DNA from: JACVRW01 sp963751105
GTDB lineage: Bacteria; Actinomycetota; Thermoleophilia; Solirubrobacterales; Thermoleophilaceae
Assembly: GCA_963751105.1 (NCBI GenBank)
Contig: CAVVTG010000002.1
Coordinates: forward strand, 1,178,001-1,242,000
Direction of reading: 5' to 3'
DNA length: 64,000 nt
The position numbers were made by a program, and so were the translations under genes. Positions 17,079 through 25,922 of this stretch are shown here, one piece after another (positions within the stretch are counted from its first letter, which is position 1; every line of letters starts with the position of its first letter). The notes under the pieces were generated by a model. That model was not told where the DNA came from, made no database searches, and saw nothing but the letters and a program-made list of their open reading frames with translations.

Positions 17079-17429
17079 ATGGCCCAGACGAAACGCAAGC
17101 GCACCCGCAAGCATCGCGGCACGCCCGCGGGCACCATCGAGCGCTCGGGCCGTACCGGTCGCAACCAGAACCGCACCGACGCCAAGTCGGTGGCCCGTCA
17201 GCGCCGCGAGGACCGGCTGTCGAAGCCGCCGAGCTGGAAGGGCGCGATCAACCGCGCGGCGATCGCCGCGGCCGTGTTCGGCGTGCTGGTGGTCCTGCTG
17301 TTCAACCGCCCCATCCTCGCCGGCATCGCGCTCGCGGGCGTGATGTTCCTGCTCTACATCCCGCTCGGCTACGGCACCGACCTGCTGATCTACAACTTCC
17401 GGCAGAAGCGAAAAGCGCAGGGCAAGTAG
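17079..17429 (+). CDS. Small basic membrane protein
   Basis: A 116-residue protein with a strongly basic N-terminal 55 residues (KRKRTRKHRG, TGRNQNRTDAK, RQRREDRLSK) followed by two hydrophobic helices (AAIAAAVFGVLVVLLF and AGIALAGVMFLLYIPLG). AGGAG precedes the ATG. The basic tail could bind RNA, DNA or ribosomes at the membrane, but no function is known. It sits 2 bases upstream of the MBL hydrolase-hisS-aspS genes. Confidence 0.75.
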   Translation: MAQTKRKRTRKHRGTPAGTIERSGRTGRNQNRTDAKSVARQRREDRLSKPPSWKGAINRAAIAAAVFGVLVVLLFNRPILAGIALAGVMFLLYIPLGYGTDLLIYNFRQKRKAQGK

Positions 17430-17431
17430 CC

Positions 17432-18070
17432 GTGGACGTCCGGATGTTCACGGTCGGCCCGGTGGCCGAGAACACCTACCTCATCCGGCGCGATGGGTCA
17501 GACCGCGCGCTCATGGTGGACCCCGGCGACGAGCCCGACACGCTGCTCGGCGCCATCGACGCCCTCGGCGTGACCCTCGACGGCATCCTGCTGACGCACA
17601 CCCACTTCGACCACGTGGGTGCGGTGGCGCCTGTGGCCAGGGCGACGGGGGCCGAGGTGTGGGTACCCGAGATCGAGGCCTTCGTGCTGGCCGACATCAA
17701 CTCGTTCGTTCCCTGGCCGGGCTTCGGGCCGTTCGAGAACTACGAGGCCGAGCACACGCTGAACGGCGGGGAGCGGCTCGAGCTCGCCGGCTTCGAGATC
17801 GACGTGCTCTTCACCCCGGGCCACAGCCCTGGACACGTGACGTTCTCCATTCCCGACGAGCAGGCCATCATCTCCGGCGACGTGCTCTTCCAGCAGTCGA
17901 TCGGGCGCACCGACCTCCCCGGAGGCGACCATGCGACACTGCTCGAGTCGATCCGGATGCTGGTCGACACCCTGCCGGAGCAGACCGCCGTCTATCCCGG
18001 CCACATGGCCACCACGAGCCTCGGCGCGGAGCGGGCCTCCAACCCCTTCCTCACCGAGCTCGCGCGGTGA
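17432..18070 (+). CDS. MBL-fold hydrolase, glyoxalase II-like
   Basis: A 212-residue metallo-beta-lactamase fold enzyme. Metal ligands are evident: THTHFDHVG (HxHxDH) near residues 55-63, HSPGH near 132, the GD-V-F Asp near 150, and YPGH near 191. The spacing matches glyoxalase II-like thioesterases. GTG start is 2 bases after the previous stop; its own stop overlaps hisS (GTGA). Such genes often precede hisS in Actinobacteria. True substrate unknown. Confidence 0.85.
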   Translation: MDVRMFTVGPVAENTYLIRRDGSDRALMVDPGDEPDTLLGAIDALGVTLDGILLTHTHFDHVGAVAPVARATGAEVWVPEIEAFVLADINSFVPWPGFGPFENYEAEHTLNGGERLELAGFEIDVLFTPGHSPGHVTFSIPDEQAIISGDVLFQQSIGRTDLPGGDHATLLESIRMLVDTLPEQTAVYPGHMATTSLGAERASNPFLTELAR

Positions 18071-19305
18071 GCCCAAAGCTGCAGGCGCCGCGCGGGACCC
18101 AGGACGTCCCGCCCGCCGTCGCGCGCCGGCGGCTCGCGCTCCAGCGGCTCGCCGCCGAGGTGCTCGGCCGCGCCGGCTACGAGCCCTACGAGACACCGGT
18201 GTTCGAGGACACCGAGCTGTTCGCACGCGGGGTGGGGGAGTCCACGGACATCGTCCAGAAGGAGATGTTCACCTTCGAGGACAAGGCGGGCCGCTCGCTC
18301 ACCCTCAGGCCCGAGAACACGGCGGGGATCTGCCGCGCCTACGCCGAGCACGGGATGCACAAGCAGGCCCAGCCGGTGAAGCTCTGGACCTGGGGCCCGT
18401 TCTTTCGCCACGAGGCGCCGCAGGCCGGCCGCTTTCGCCAGTTCACCCAGCTCGACGCGGAGGCGCTCGGCTCCGACGACCCCAGCCTCGACGCCGAGCT
18501 GATCCTGCTGCTGGCCGAGATCGTGGACCGCGCTGGGGCGGGCCCTGCGCGGGTGCGGCTCGCCAGCCTCGGCACACCCGAGACCCGCGCCGAGTATCTC
18601 GAGGAGCTCTCCGGCTACCTTCGCGCGCGCGAGGAAGAGCTGTCGGGCGAGGTGCGCGAGCGCCTCGACCAGAACCCGCTACGGGCTTTCGACGCCGATC
18701 ACGAGGGCACGCGCGCGGTGATGACCGGGGCCCCCCGCCTGCTCGACCGTCTTCGCGCCGACGACGCCGAGCATTTCGCGGCCGTGCGCGCGCTGCTGGA
18801 CGCCGCCGGCCTCGAGTACGAGCTCGATACGACCCTGGTCCGCGGCCTCGACTACTACACGCGCACGGTATTCGAGCTCGAGTCACCCCGACTGGGAGCA
18901 CAGGCGGCTCTCGGCGGCGGCGGACGCTACGACGGGCTGGTCGAGCAACTCGGCGGGCCGCCCACGCCCGGGGTGGGCTGGGCGGCGGGGGTCGAGCGCA
19001 TCCTGCTGGCCTCCTCGGCGGAGCCGGAGGCCGAGGAACGCGTCTACATCGCGCTGGCCAAGCCGGACAGTGCCCAGTCGGCCTTTGCCTTGGCGCGCAG
19101 ACTGCGTGACGAGGGCATCCGGGTCGAGATCGAACAGGCCGGCCGCTCGCTCAAGGGCCAGCTCAAGCAGGCCGACCGCATCGGGGCGCGCGCCACGGTG
19201 ATCCTCGGTGACGCCATCGACGTGAAGGACATGGAGAGCGGTGACCAGCGCCAGGCCGGCGGGCCCGACGAAGCGGTGGAGATGATCCGGGAGACGCTTC
19301 GATGA
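18067..19305 (+). CDS. hisS: Histidine--tRNA ligase
   Basis: A 412-residue class II aminoacyl-tRNA synthetase that charges tRNA-His. Class II motifs are present: motif 1 around YETPVFEDTELFARG, motif 2 FFRHEAPQAGRFRQF, the HisRS signature LVRGLDYYTRTVFE and LGGGGRYDGL, then motif 3 GVGWAAGVERIL. The C-terminal anticodon-binding domain runs from about residue 320 (RVYIALAKP). GTG start overlaps the preceding stop; its 3' end overlaps aspS by ATGA, so hisS and aspS are translationally coupled. Confidence 0.95.
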   Translation: MSPKLQAPRGTQDVPPAVARRRLALQRLAAEVLGRAGYEPYETPVFEDTELFARGVGESTDIVQKEMFTFEDKAGRSLTLRPENTAGICRAYAEHGMHKQAQPVKLWTWGPFFRHEAPQAGRFRQFTQLDAEALGSDDPSLDAELILLLAEIVDRAGAGPARVRLASLGTPETRAEYLEELSGYLRAREEELSGEVRERLDQNPLRAFDADHEGTRAVMTGAPRLLDRLRADDAEHFAAVRALLDAAGLEYELDTTLVRGLDYYTRTVFELESPRLGAQAALGGGGRYDGLVEQLGGPPTPGVGWAAGVERILLASSAEPEAEERVYIALAKPDSAQSAFALARRLRDEGIRVEIEQAGRSLKGQLKQADRIGARATVILGDAIDVKDMESGDQRQAGGPDEAVEMIRETLR

Positions 19306-21071
19306 AGGCTCCTCGCTCCAACCGCTACCGCTCGCACTGGGCGGGCGACCTGCGTACCGAGGAAGTCGGCGGCCGCGTGAGGGTCGCCGGCTGGGTGCAC
19401 CGCCGCCGCGACCACGGCGGCCTGATCTTCATCGACCTCCGCGATCGCACCGGCCTGCTCCAGCTCGTGTTCCGTCCCGAGGACGCGCCGGAGGCGCACG
19501 CCGCCGCGGGCGCGCTGCGCGCCGAGGACGTGCTGACCGCCGAGGGCGAGCTGGTGGCGCGCGACCCGGCGGCGGTCAACCCGGACCTGCCCACCGGCGA
19601 GGTCGAGCTGGTGGTGTCAGCCTTCGAGCAGCTCGCCGACGCGCAGACGCCGCCCTTCCAGATCGACGAGGACGATCCGGTGGGCGAGGAGCTGCGCCTG
19701 CGTTACCGCTATCTGGACCTGCGCAAGGAGACCATGCGCGACCAGATCATCTTGCGCCACCGGCTCGTGAAGACGATCCGCGATCACCTCTCGGCCGAGG
19801 GATTTCTCGAGATCGAGACGCCCATCATGACCCGCTCGACGCCCGAGGGCGCGCGCGACTTCCTGGTCCCGAGCCGCCTCGTGCGCGGCTCCTGGTACGC
19901 CCTTCCGCAGTCGCCGCAGCTGTTCAAGCAGCTCCTGATGATGAGCGGAATGGAGCGCTACTTCCAGATCGCTCGCTGCTTCCGGGACGAGGACTTCCGC
20001 GCCGACCGCCAGCCCGAGTTCACCCAGCTCGACCTCGAGATGTCGTTCGTGGAGGAGGAGGACGTCTACAGCACGATCGACCCCCTGCTCCAGGAGACGC
20101 TGAGGCTCGGAGGCATCGAGGTCGAGCTGCCCGTCGAGCGAGTGAGCTACGACGAGGTGATGCTGCGCTACGGCTCGGACCGGCCCGACCGCCGGCTGGG
20201 AGTGGAGATAACCGACCTCTCGAGCGTCTTCGCGGCCAGCGAGTTCAAGGTGTTCCGCGGCGCGGTCGAGGCGGGGGGCGTGGTGCGGGCGATCAAGGCA
20301 GGAGGCGAGTGGCCGAGGAGCCGCTTCGACAGTCTCACCGAGAGAGCCCAGTCGCTGGGCGCGAAGGGTCTGGCCTGGGCGGTCGTCGAAGCGGAGGGGA
20401 GTTGGCGCTCGCCCATCGCCAAGTTCCTGTCGGAGGGCGAGGTGCGCGCGGCCACGGAGGCACTTGGCGCGCGTGAGGGCGACGCCGTCCTCATCGTGGC
20501 GGACACCGCGGAGGTGGCGGCGAAGGTGCTCGGCGCGCTACGGCCGGAGGTGGCCGAGCGCGAGCCCGAGGGCCACGACCTGTTCTGGGTCACGGACTTC
20601 CCGATGTTCGAGTGGAACGAGGACGAGGGCCGGTTCGACGCGCTTCACCACCCGTTCACCGCGCCCACCGGCGACCTCGACGGCGATCCCGGCAGCTGGC
20701 GCTCACGGGCCTACGACGTGGTGCTCGACGGCTGGGAGATCGGTGGCGGCTCCATCCGGATCAACACGCCGGAGGTGCAGCAGAAGGTCTTCGGCGCGCT
20801 CGGCATCGGCCCGGAGGAGGCGCGCGAGCGTTTCGGCTTCCTACTGGAAGCGCTCACCTTCGGCGCGCCCCCGCACGGCGGTATCGCCTTCGGAATCGAC
20901 CGCTGGGCGGCCCTGCTCGCCGGTGTGGGCTCCATCCGCGACGTCATCGCGTTTCCCAAGGCGGCCAGCGGTGTCGATCCGCTCACCGGCGCGCCCGCGC
21001 CGGTCGACGAGCGGCAGCTGCGGGAGCTGGGCGTGCGGCTGGACCAGCCGCCGGGTTCCGCTCACGCGTAG
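19302..21071 (+). CDS. aspS: Aspartate--tRNA ligase, bacterial type, probably non-discriminating
   Basis: A 589-residue class II synthetase with the bacterial GAD insertion. The OB-fold N-terminal domain contains VAGWVHRRRDHGGLIF, motif 2 is FRDEDFRADRQPEF and motif 3 is GGIAFGIDRW. His38 in RRDHG occupies the position where Asp-only enzymes usually carry Leu. In Pseudomonas-type enzymes His here goes with charging both tRNA-Asp and tRNA-Asn. If so, the cell needs GatCAB. The start overlaps hisS by 4 bases. Confidence 0.95.
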   Translation: MKAPRSNRYRSHWAGDLRTEEVGGRVRVAGWVHRRRDHGGLIFIDLRDRTGLLQLVFRPEDAPEAHAAAGALRAEDVLTAEGELVARDPAAVNPDLPTGEVELVVSAFEQLADAQTPPFQIDEDDPVGEELRLRYRYLDLRKETMRDQIILRHRLVKTIRDHLSAEGFLEIETPIMTRSTPEGARDFLVPSRLVRGSWYALPQSPQLFKQLLMMSGMERYFQIARCFRDEDFRADRQPEFTQLDLEMSFVEEEDVYSTIDPLLQETLRLGGIEVELPVERVSYDEVMLRYGSDRPDRRLGVEITDLSSVFAASEFKVFRGAVEAGGVVRAIKAGGEWPRSRFDSLTERAQSLGAKGLAWAVVEAEGSWRSPIAKFLSEGEVRAATEALGAREGDAVLIVADTAEVAAKVLGALRPEVAEREPEGHDLFWVTDFPMFEWNEDEGRFDALHHPFTAPTGDLDGDPGSWRSRAYDVVLDGWEIGGGSIRINTPEVQQKVFGALGIGPEEARERFGFLLEALTFGAPPHGGIAFGIDRWAALLAGVGSIRDVIAFPKAASGVDPLTGAPAPVDERQLRELGVRLDQPPGSAHA

Positions 21072-21438
21072 TCGGTGGACCAGGGGCCGACGGCAAAGCC
21101 GATCAGAATCGTCTCCGTCGCCGTGCCGCGAAAGGGGCGATCGGCTGGGTTCGATGGTGCTCATGGTGGTCGCAACAACGCTTCGAGCCTGAGCCGTGTG
21201 AGATCGCCATTCCGGTGGTAGCCTCGTGTCAGGCCCGAGCCTGTACGCCAGCCGGCCGTACATGTTGAGCCGAACACCACCGGGACGGGAGTCCCACTCG
21301 CGGTAGGGCCGTGGCCCGTCGCGGAGGACACCCAAGCTTGCTCCGAACAGCAGGCCCAACTCTCGGATTTCGGCAGCGGCAGGCTGGGGCCTTTTTCCTC
21401 TCCCACGTCGGTGTCCATCCGCGCTAGCTTTGCCCCCC
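21072..21438. other. 367-base intergenic region without a recognised gene
   Basis: Between aspS and the mnmA fusion. Two minus-strand open frames cross it, but neither resembles a known protein and one continues antisense into aspS, so I do not call them. No strong hairpin or promoter is obvious. Confidence 0.4.
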
Positions 21439-22872
21439 ATGCGCTCATTCGCCGATCACCTGAGCCGGCCCACCGGCCACGGCGCCCTTGCGGGAGAGGC
21501 GCACGCGGGGGCCGCGGGCGGGGCCGCCTGCGGTGACGTGGTGCGGGTCACCGTCCGGGTCGAGGGCGCGCGGATCGCGGCAGCAGGCTTCGACGCGGAC
21601 GGCTGTGGCGCCGTCACCGCCGCCGGCAGCGCGCTGGTCGAGCTTGTGGAGGGCGCCGCGTTCCTGGAGGCGGCTCGCGTCGATGCCGACGCCGTGTCCG
21701 CCGCCCTCGGAGGCCTCGTGCCCGGCAAGCGTCACGCCGCCGAGCTGGCCGCCGACGCCCTGCATCGTGCCCTGGGCGCGGCCGCGCGCGACGGCGCGCC
21801 GGCGCTCGAGCCCAGCCCGCGCCGCACGCTGGTGGCCATGAGCGGCGGCGTGGACAGCGCGGCGGCCGCCCAGCTCGCGTTGGACGCCGGTGACGAGGTG
21901 GTGGCGGCCACGCTCGAGCTGTGGGCCGATCCCGCCACCGACGGCGAGGCCAGCTGCTGCTCGCCCCAGGCGGTCACCGGCGCGCGGCACCTGGCCCACA
22001 GCATGGGCCTGCCCCACGTGACGATCGACCTGCGGGAGCGCTTCCGGGCCGAGGTGGTGGATCCGTTCCTCGAGGGCTACGCCGGCGGAACCACCCCCAA
22101 CCCCTGCGTGGGCTGCAACGGCTTCGTGCGCTTCGACGCCCTGCTTCAGCTGGCCGGCGCCCTCGGCGCCGCTCGCCTGGCCACCGGCCACTACGCGCGC
22201 ATCGCCCGCGACGCCGGCGGCCCCTTGATTCGCGCCGCCGCCGACCCCCGCAAGGACCAGAGCTACATGCTGGCCAAGCTCGATCCGGCGCTGCTCGACC
22301 GGCTCTCCTTTCCGCTCGGCGGCCTGACCAAGGACGCGGTGCGCGCCCTCGCCCGCGACGCCGGGCTGCCGGTGGCCGACAAGCGCGAGAGCCAGGACCT
22401 GTGCTTCGTGGCCGGCCTGGGCGGGCGCGCGTTCCTTCAGCGCCACGGCGGACCTCGGCTACGCCGCCCGGGCGAGATCGTCGACCGGGAAGGCCGGGTG
22501 CTCGGGCGCCACGAGGGTCAGCACAACTTCACCGTCGGGCAGCGCCGCGGGCTGGGCGTGGCGGGTCCCGAGCCGGTCTACGTTTTGTCGCGGGACGCCG
22601 AGCGCAACCGCGTGGTGGTGGGACCACGCGAAGCGCTGGCCACCCGCCGGGTGCTGCTCGACGACGTCCGCCTTCACCGCGTGCCTTCGAGCGTGAAGAG
22701 CGTGCGGCTGCGCTACCACGGCGAGCCGCTTCCGTGCGTGGCGGGCTACGAAGGCGACCGCGTGGTGCTCGACCTGGAGCTCCCCGCGCTCGCCGCGGCG
22801 CCCGGGCAGCTGGCCTGCCTGCTCGACGGAGACCGAGTGGTGGGGGAAGGAACGATCGGAGAGCCGTCGTGA
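21439..22872 (+). CDS. mnmA: Fusion of IscU/NifU-like scaffold domain and tRNA 2-thiouridylase MnmA
   Basis: MnmA makes the 2-thio group of s2U34 in tRNA-Lys, -Glu and -Gln. Residues 130-477 form a complete MnmA: P-loop SGGVDS at 135-140, catalytic Cys223 in NPCVGC, Cys322 in ESQDLC, and GHYAR near 250. The first ~115 residues resemble IscU/NifU N-terminal scaffold: GAACGDVVRV (Cys31), DGCGAVTAAGSALVEL (Cys56) and GKRHAAELAADAL. The third scaffold Cys is replaced by Ala100 after His99. Start 21439 ATG; a TTG at 21430 is in frame. The stop overlaps the next gene (GTGA). Confidence 0.9.
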   Translation: MRSFADHLSRPTGHGALAGEAHAGAAGGAACGDVVRVTVRVEGARIAAAGFDADGCGAVTAAGSALVELVEGAAFLEAARVDADAVSAALGGLVPGKRHAAELAADALHRALGAAARDGAPALEPSPRRTLVAMSGGVDSAAAAQLALDAGDEVVAATLELWADPATDGEASCCSPQAVTGARHLAHSMGLPHVTIDLRERFRAEVVDPFLEGYAGGTTPNPCVGCNGFVRFDALLQLAGALGAARLATGHYARIARDAGGPLIRAAADPRKDQSYMLAKLDPALLDRLSFPLGGLTKDAVRALARDAGLPVADKRESQDLCFVAGLGGRAFLQRHGGPRLRRPGEIVDREGRVLGRHEGQHNFTVGQRRGLGVAGPEPVYVLSRDAERNRVVVGPREALATRRVLLDDVRLHRVPSSVKSVRLRYHGEPLPCVAGYEGDRVVLDLELPALAAAPGQLACLLDGDRVVGEGTIGEPS

Positions 22873-23264
22873 GCGAGCTGGGCGCCCGCATCGAGCTCGA
22901 GGCACCTCTGTCGGGTGACTTCAATGCCGTGGTCCGGCTGATCATCGGCGGCATAGCCGAGCGCGTGGACTTCGGCTTCGAGGAGATCGACGACCTCCAG
23001 CTCGCGGTCGAGCGGCTGCTGGCGGAGGCCGGCCCCAACGGCAGCGTGGAGATGTCGTTCGAGGTGGTGCACGACGGGATCCGCACTCGGGTGGGCCCGT
23101 TGCGCGAGCGGGCCATCGCCGAGGCTCTCGCCGACGGCGACTTGCCTCCCGTCGGGCTCACGCTCAAGCGGATACTGCAGACCGTCGTCGACGCCTTCGG
23201 GGTGGAGGAGTCCGACGACGGAAGCGTGGTCGTTCGCCTCGACAAGGTCAAGGGCATGCTGTGA
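22869..23264 (+). CDS. RsbW-like anti-sigma/histidine-kinase-fold protein (degenerate)
   Basis: A 131-residue protein with the GHKL-like layout of SpoIIAB/RsbW anti-sigma kinases: an N-terminal beta strand region (IELEAPLSGDFNAVVRLIIGGIAERVDF), the helix EIDDLQLAVERLLAEAG, a beta-rich middle and a C-terminal helix (LKRILQTVVDAFGV). The ATP-binding N-box Asn and a DxGxG loop are not recognisable, so kinase activity is doubtful. It overlaps both neighbours by GTGA and lies directly before a SigB-type sigma gene, so it probably binds that sigma factor. Confidence 0.7.
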   Translation: MSELGARIELEAPLSGDFNAVVRLIIGGIAERVDFGFEEIDDLQLAVERLLAEAGPNGSVEMSFEVVHDGIRTRVGPLRERAIAEALADGDLPPVGLTLKRILQTVVDAFGVEESDDGSVVVRLDKVKGML

Positions 23265-24052
23265 GCCTGCCAGAGCGTCGCTCCCAGGCGTCGAGCGAGA
23301 AGGCCCGAGCCGAGGACCGCGATCTGCTGCGGCGCTATCACCTGCGCGGAGAGACGACCGCCCGTGAAGAGCTGATCGAGCGGCACCTGCCGCTGGTGCG
23401 CTCGCTCGCCCGCCGCTACGCGGGCCGCGGCGAGGCCCTGGAGGACATCGAGCAGGTGGGGGCGATCGGCCTGATCAAGGCGATCGATCGCTTCGAGCTC
23501 GACCGCGAGGTGTCGCTGGCCACCTACGCCACCCCCAACGTGGTGGGTGAGATCAAGCGCCATTTCCGCGACAAGGGCTGGGCCATACGCGTGCCGCGCG
23601 CCCTCCAGGAGCTGAACGCATCGATGTCGGGCGCCATCGAGCGGCTGACCGGCCGGCTGGGGCGCTCGCCGAGCATCGGCGAGATCGCCGAGGAGCTCAA
23701 GACGACGCCCGAGGAGGTGCTCGAGGCGATGGAGGTGGGCTCCGCCTATTCGACCGTCTCGCTGTCCACCGGACCGGGCGGGGACGAGGATCTGGACCCG
23801 CTCGAGACGATCGGCGACGAGGACGAGGAATTCGAGCGCTCCGAGCAGCGCGCGGCCCTGGAGCCCGCGTTCGACCGCCTGCCGCCCCGCGAGCGCGAGA
23901 TTCTGCGCATGCGCTTCGAGGAGGGCCTGCCGCAGACCCAGATCGCTCAGCGCGTGGGGCTCTCCCAGATGCACGTGTCGCGGCTGATCCGCAAGTCGCT
24001 GCAGGTTATGCGCGACGAGCTCATGCGGACCCCTCCGGGCGCCCCGGGCTGA
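23261..24052 (+). CDS. RNA polymerase sigma factor, SigB/SigF/FliA type
   Basis: A 263-residue sigma-70 group 3 factor. Region 2 is LIERHLPLVRSLARRYAG ... EDIEQVGAIGLIKAIDRF ... ATYATPNVVGEIKRHFRDK (about residues 38-108); region 3 is WAIRVPRALQELN with GRSPSIGEIAEEL; region 4 is RLPPREREILRMRFEEG ... TQIAQRVGLSQMHVSRL (residues 205-250). The family governs stress, motility or development regulons. It is coupled to the RsbW-like gene by GTGA; no anti-anti-sigma gene is adjacent. Confidence 0.9.
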   Translation: MSLPERRSQASSEKARAEDRDLLRRYHLRGETTAREELIERHLPLVRSLARRYAGRGEALEDIEQVGAIGLIKAIDRFELDREVSLATYATPNVVGEIKRHFRDKGWAIRVPRALQELNASMSGAIERLTGRLGRSPSIGEIAEELKTTPEEVLEAMEVGSAYSTVSLSTGPGGDEDLDPLETIGDEDEEFERSEQRAALEPAFDRLPPREREILRMRFEEGLPQTQIAQRVGLSQMHVSRLIRKSLQVMRDELMRTPPGAPG

Positions 24053-24089
24053 GCGTTAAGGACAGATTTTCGTTCGTTTGACCGGGGCC

Positions 24090-24111
24090 GTTCCCCCCTG
24101 CAAACGGGTAT
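24090..24111 (+). promoter_or_regulatory. Candidate SigB/SigF-type promoter
   Basis: GTTC at 24090-24093 and GGGTAT at 24106-24111, with a 12-base spacer, resemble the GTTT-N12-16-GGGTAT consensus of SigB/SigF factors. It lies between the sigma gene and the ABC transporter operon. The -35 box is imperfect, so this is tentative. Confidence 0.35.
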
Positions 24112-24166
24112 GTTGCCGCGCGGCGAGCACTCCGCTCGTCCCAACGTAAATTCTGGAGGGAATTGA

Positions 24167-25837
24167 ATGGGGAACCTCGGGAGACGAGCTCTCGTGCTGG
24201 TGTTCGCCGCTCTGGCGATGTCCGCAATGGCGGCCTGCGGCAGCGACGACGACGGTGGTGACAGCGCCGACAGCGGCGGCGAGGGCGGTGGGGGCAAGAA
24301 GGGCGGATCGATCACGATCGCCCAGACCTCGCAGCCCGACTACCTCGACCCGGCGCTGAGCTACACCGTCAACGGCTGGGAGCCTCAGTGGCTCGTCTAC
24401 ACCCCGCCGGTCACCTACAAGCGTGCCGAGGGCGTGGAGGGCACCGAGCTGATCCCCGGTGTGGCCGAAGAGCTGCCGGTGGTCTCCGAGGACGGCAAGA
24501 CGGTCACCTTCACCATGCGCAAGGGTCTCAAGTACTCCGACGGGTCACCCGTCAAGGCCTCCGACTTCGAGCACACGATCAAGCGCGTGCTCAACCTCGA
24601 GTCCGGCGCCACCGGGTTCTACCTGGTCATCGAGGGCGCCCAGGAGTACATCGACGCCGGCAAGCCCGAGGGCGACATCTCGGGCATCGAGACCGACGAC
24701 AAGACCGGTGAGGTGACGATCAAGCTGACCAACGAGGACGGCACGATTCTCAACGTCCTGGCCATGAACTTCGCCGGCATCGTTCCGGGCGACACGCCGT
24801 TCAAGAACCTGTCGGCCGATCCGCCGCCGGGCGTGGGTCCCTACAAGTTCACCGAGTCCGTGCCCAACCGCCAGTTCGTGATGGAGAAGAACGCCGAGTT
24901 CAACATCCCGGGCATCCCCAAGGGCAACATCGACACGATCACGACCAAGATCGTGAAGTCCGCCGAGCGGCAGACCCAGGACGTGATCAGCGGCAAGCTC
25001 GACTACATACAGGATCCGCCGCCGGCGGACCTGCTGCCACAGGTGAAGGCGGAGTACAGCGACCGCTATAAGGACCAGAAAACGGTCAACACCTACTACT
25101 TCTTCATGAACACGAAGGTCCCGCCGTTCGACAAGAAGGAAGTCAGGCAGGCGGTCAACTACGGCGTCGACTCGCGCGCGCTGTCGCGGTTGTTCGGCGG
25201 ACGGCTGGCCCCGGGCTGCAACTTCCTGCCGCCGGGCCTGCAGGGCCACGAGGAGATCGATCCGTGCCCGTACGGCGACCCAAATGAGCCAGGCGATCTC
25301 GAGAAGGCGCGCCAGCTCATCAAGGACGCCGGCGTTGAGGGCGACACGGTCGACGTGTACACCAACAACGACGACAACCGGCCCGAGATCGGCCAGTACC
25401 TCACCGACATGCTCAACAAGATCGGACTGAGCGCCAAGCTCAAGGTGCTGGACGGCGGGGTCTACTTCCAGACGGTCGGCAACGACAAGACGAAGGCCGG
25501 GATCGGCCACGCCAACTGGTTCCAGGACTTCCCCCACCCGGGGAACTTCCTGTTCCTGATCGACGGGCCGACCAACCAGCCGACCAACAATCAGAACTTC
25601 GGCCGGGTCGACGACCCGCAGCTGAACAAGCTGATCGATGAGGTCAAGCTGGCTCCGGCCGACGGTGCCACCGAGCAGGCGGCCGAGGCGGACAAGTACG
25701 CCGTGGACGAGGCCTACGTGGCCCCCTACGGATCGGAGACGGTCGCGACGTTCATGTCCGAGCGGATGGACTTCGAGAACTGCTCGTTGTTCCATCCGGT
25801 CTACCAGAACGACTACTCGAGCTGGTGCCTCAAGTAA
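24167..25837 (+). CDS. Peptide/oligopeptide ABC transporter substrate-binding lipoprotein
   Basis: A 556-residue extracellular binding protein of the SBP_bac_5 family that captures peptides or similar solutes for the membrane permease. A lipobox lies at MAAC (Cys23), followed by an Asp/Gly-rich linker. SBP_bac_5 hallmarks are TIAQTSQPDYLDPALSY, LIPGVAEELPVVSEDGKTVTFTMRKGLKYSDG near residues 98-129, VNYGVDSRAL and LKVLDGGVYFQ. The ribosome binding site TGGAGGG is well placed. It is the first gene of the transporter operon. Confidence 0.92.
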   Translation: MGNLGRRALVLVFAALAMSAMAACGSDDDGGDSADSGGEGGGGKKGGSITIAQTSQPDYLDPALSYTVNGWEPQWLVYTPPVTYKRAEGVEGTELIPGVAEELPVVSEDGKTVTFTMRKGLKYSDGSPVKASDFEHTIKRVLNLESGATGFYLVIEGAQEYIDAGKPEGDISGIETDDKTGEVTIKLTNEDGTILNVLAMNFAGIVPGDTPFKNLSADPPPGVGPYKFTESVPNRQFVMEKNAEFNIPGIPKGNIDTITTKIVKSAERQTQDVISGKLDYIQDPPPADLLPQVKAEYSDRYKDQKTVNTYYFFMNTKVPPFDKKEVRQAVNYGVDSRALSRLFGGRLAPGCNFLPPGLQGHEEIDPCPYGDPNEPGDLEKARQLIKDAGVEGDTVDVYTNNDDNRPEIGQYLTDMLNKIGLSAKLKVLDGGVYFQTVGNDKTKAGIGHANWFQDFPHPGNFLFLIDGPTNQPTNNQNFGRVDDPQLNKLIDEVKLAPADGATEQAAEADKYAVDEAYVAPYGSETVATFMSERMDFENCSLFHPVYQNDYSSWCLK

Positions 25838-25922
25838 ACGGCTGACCTATCCCATCGGGAGGGCGCTTCGGCGCCCTGCCGGTGGGGTAGGGTGTCTGCC
25901 CAGGGGAAGCTGAGCGAGGGAG

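Noticed and set aside
20841..21448. Minus-strand open frames antisense to the end of aspS
   Set aside because: Long because of GC bias; no domain, no ribosome site, and they overlap a certain gene.
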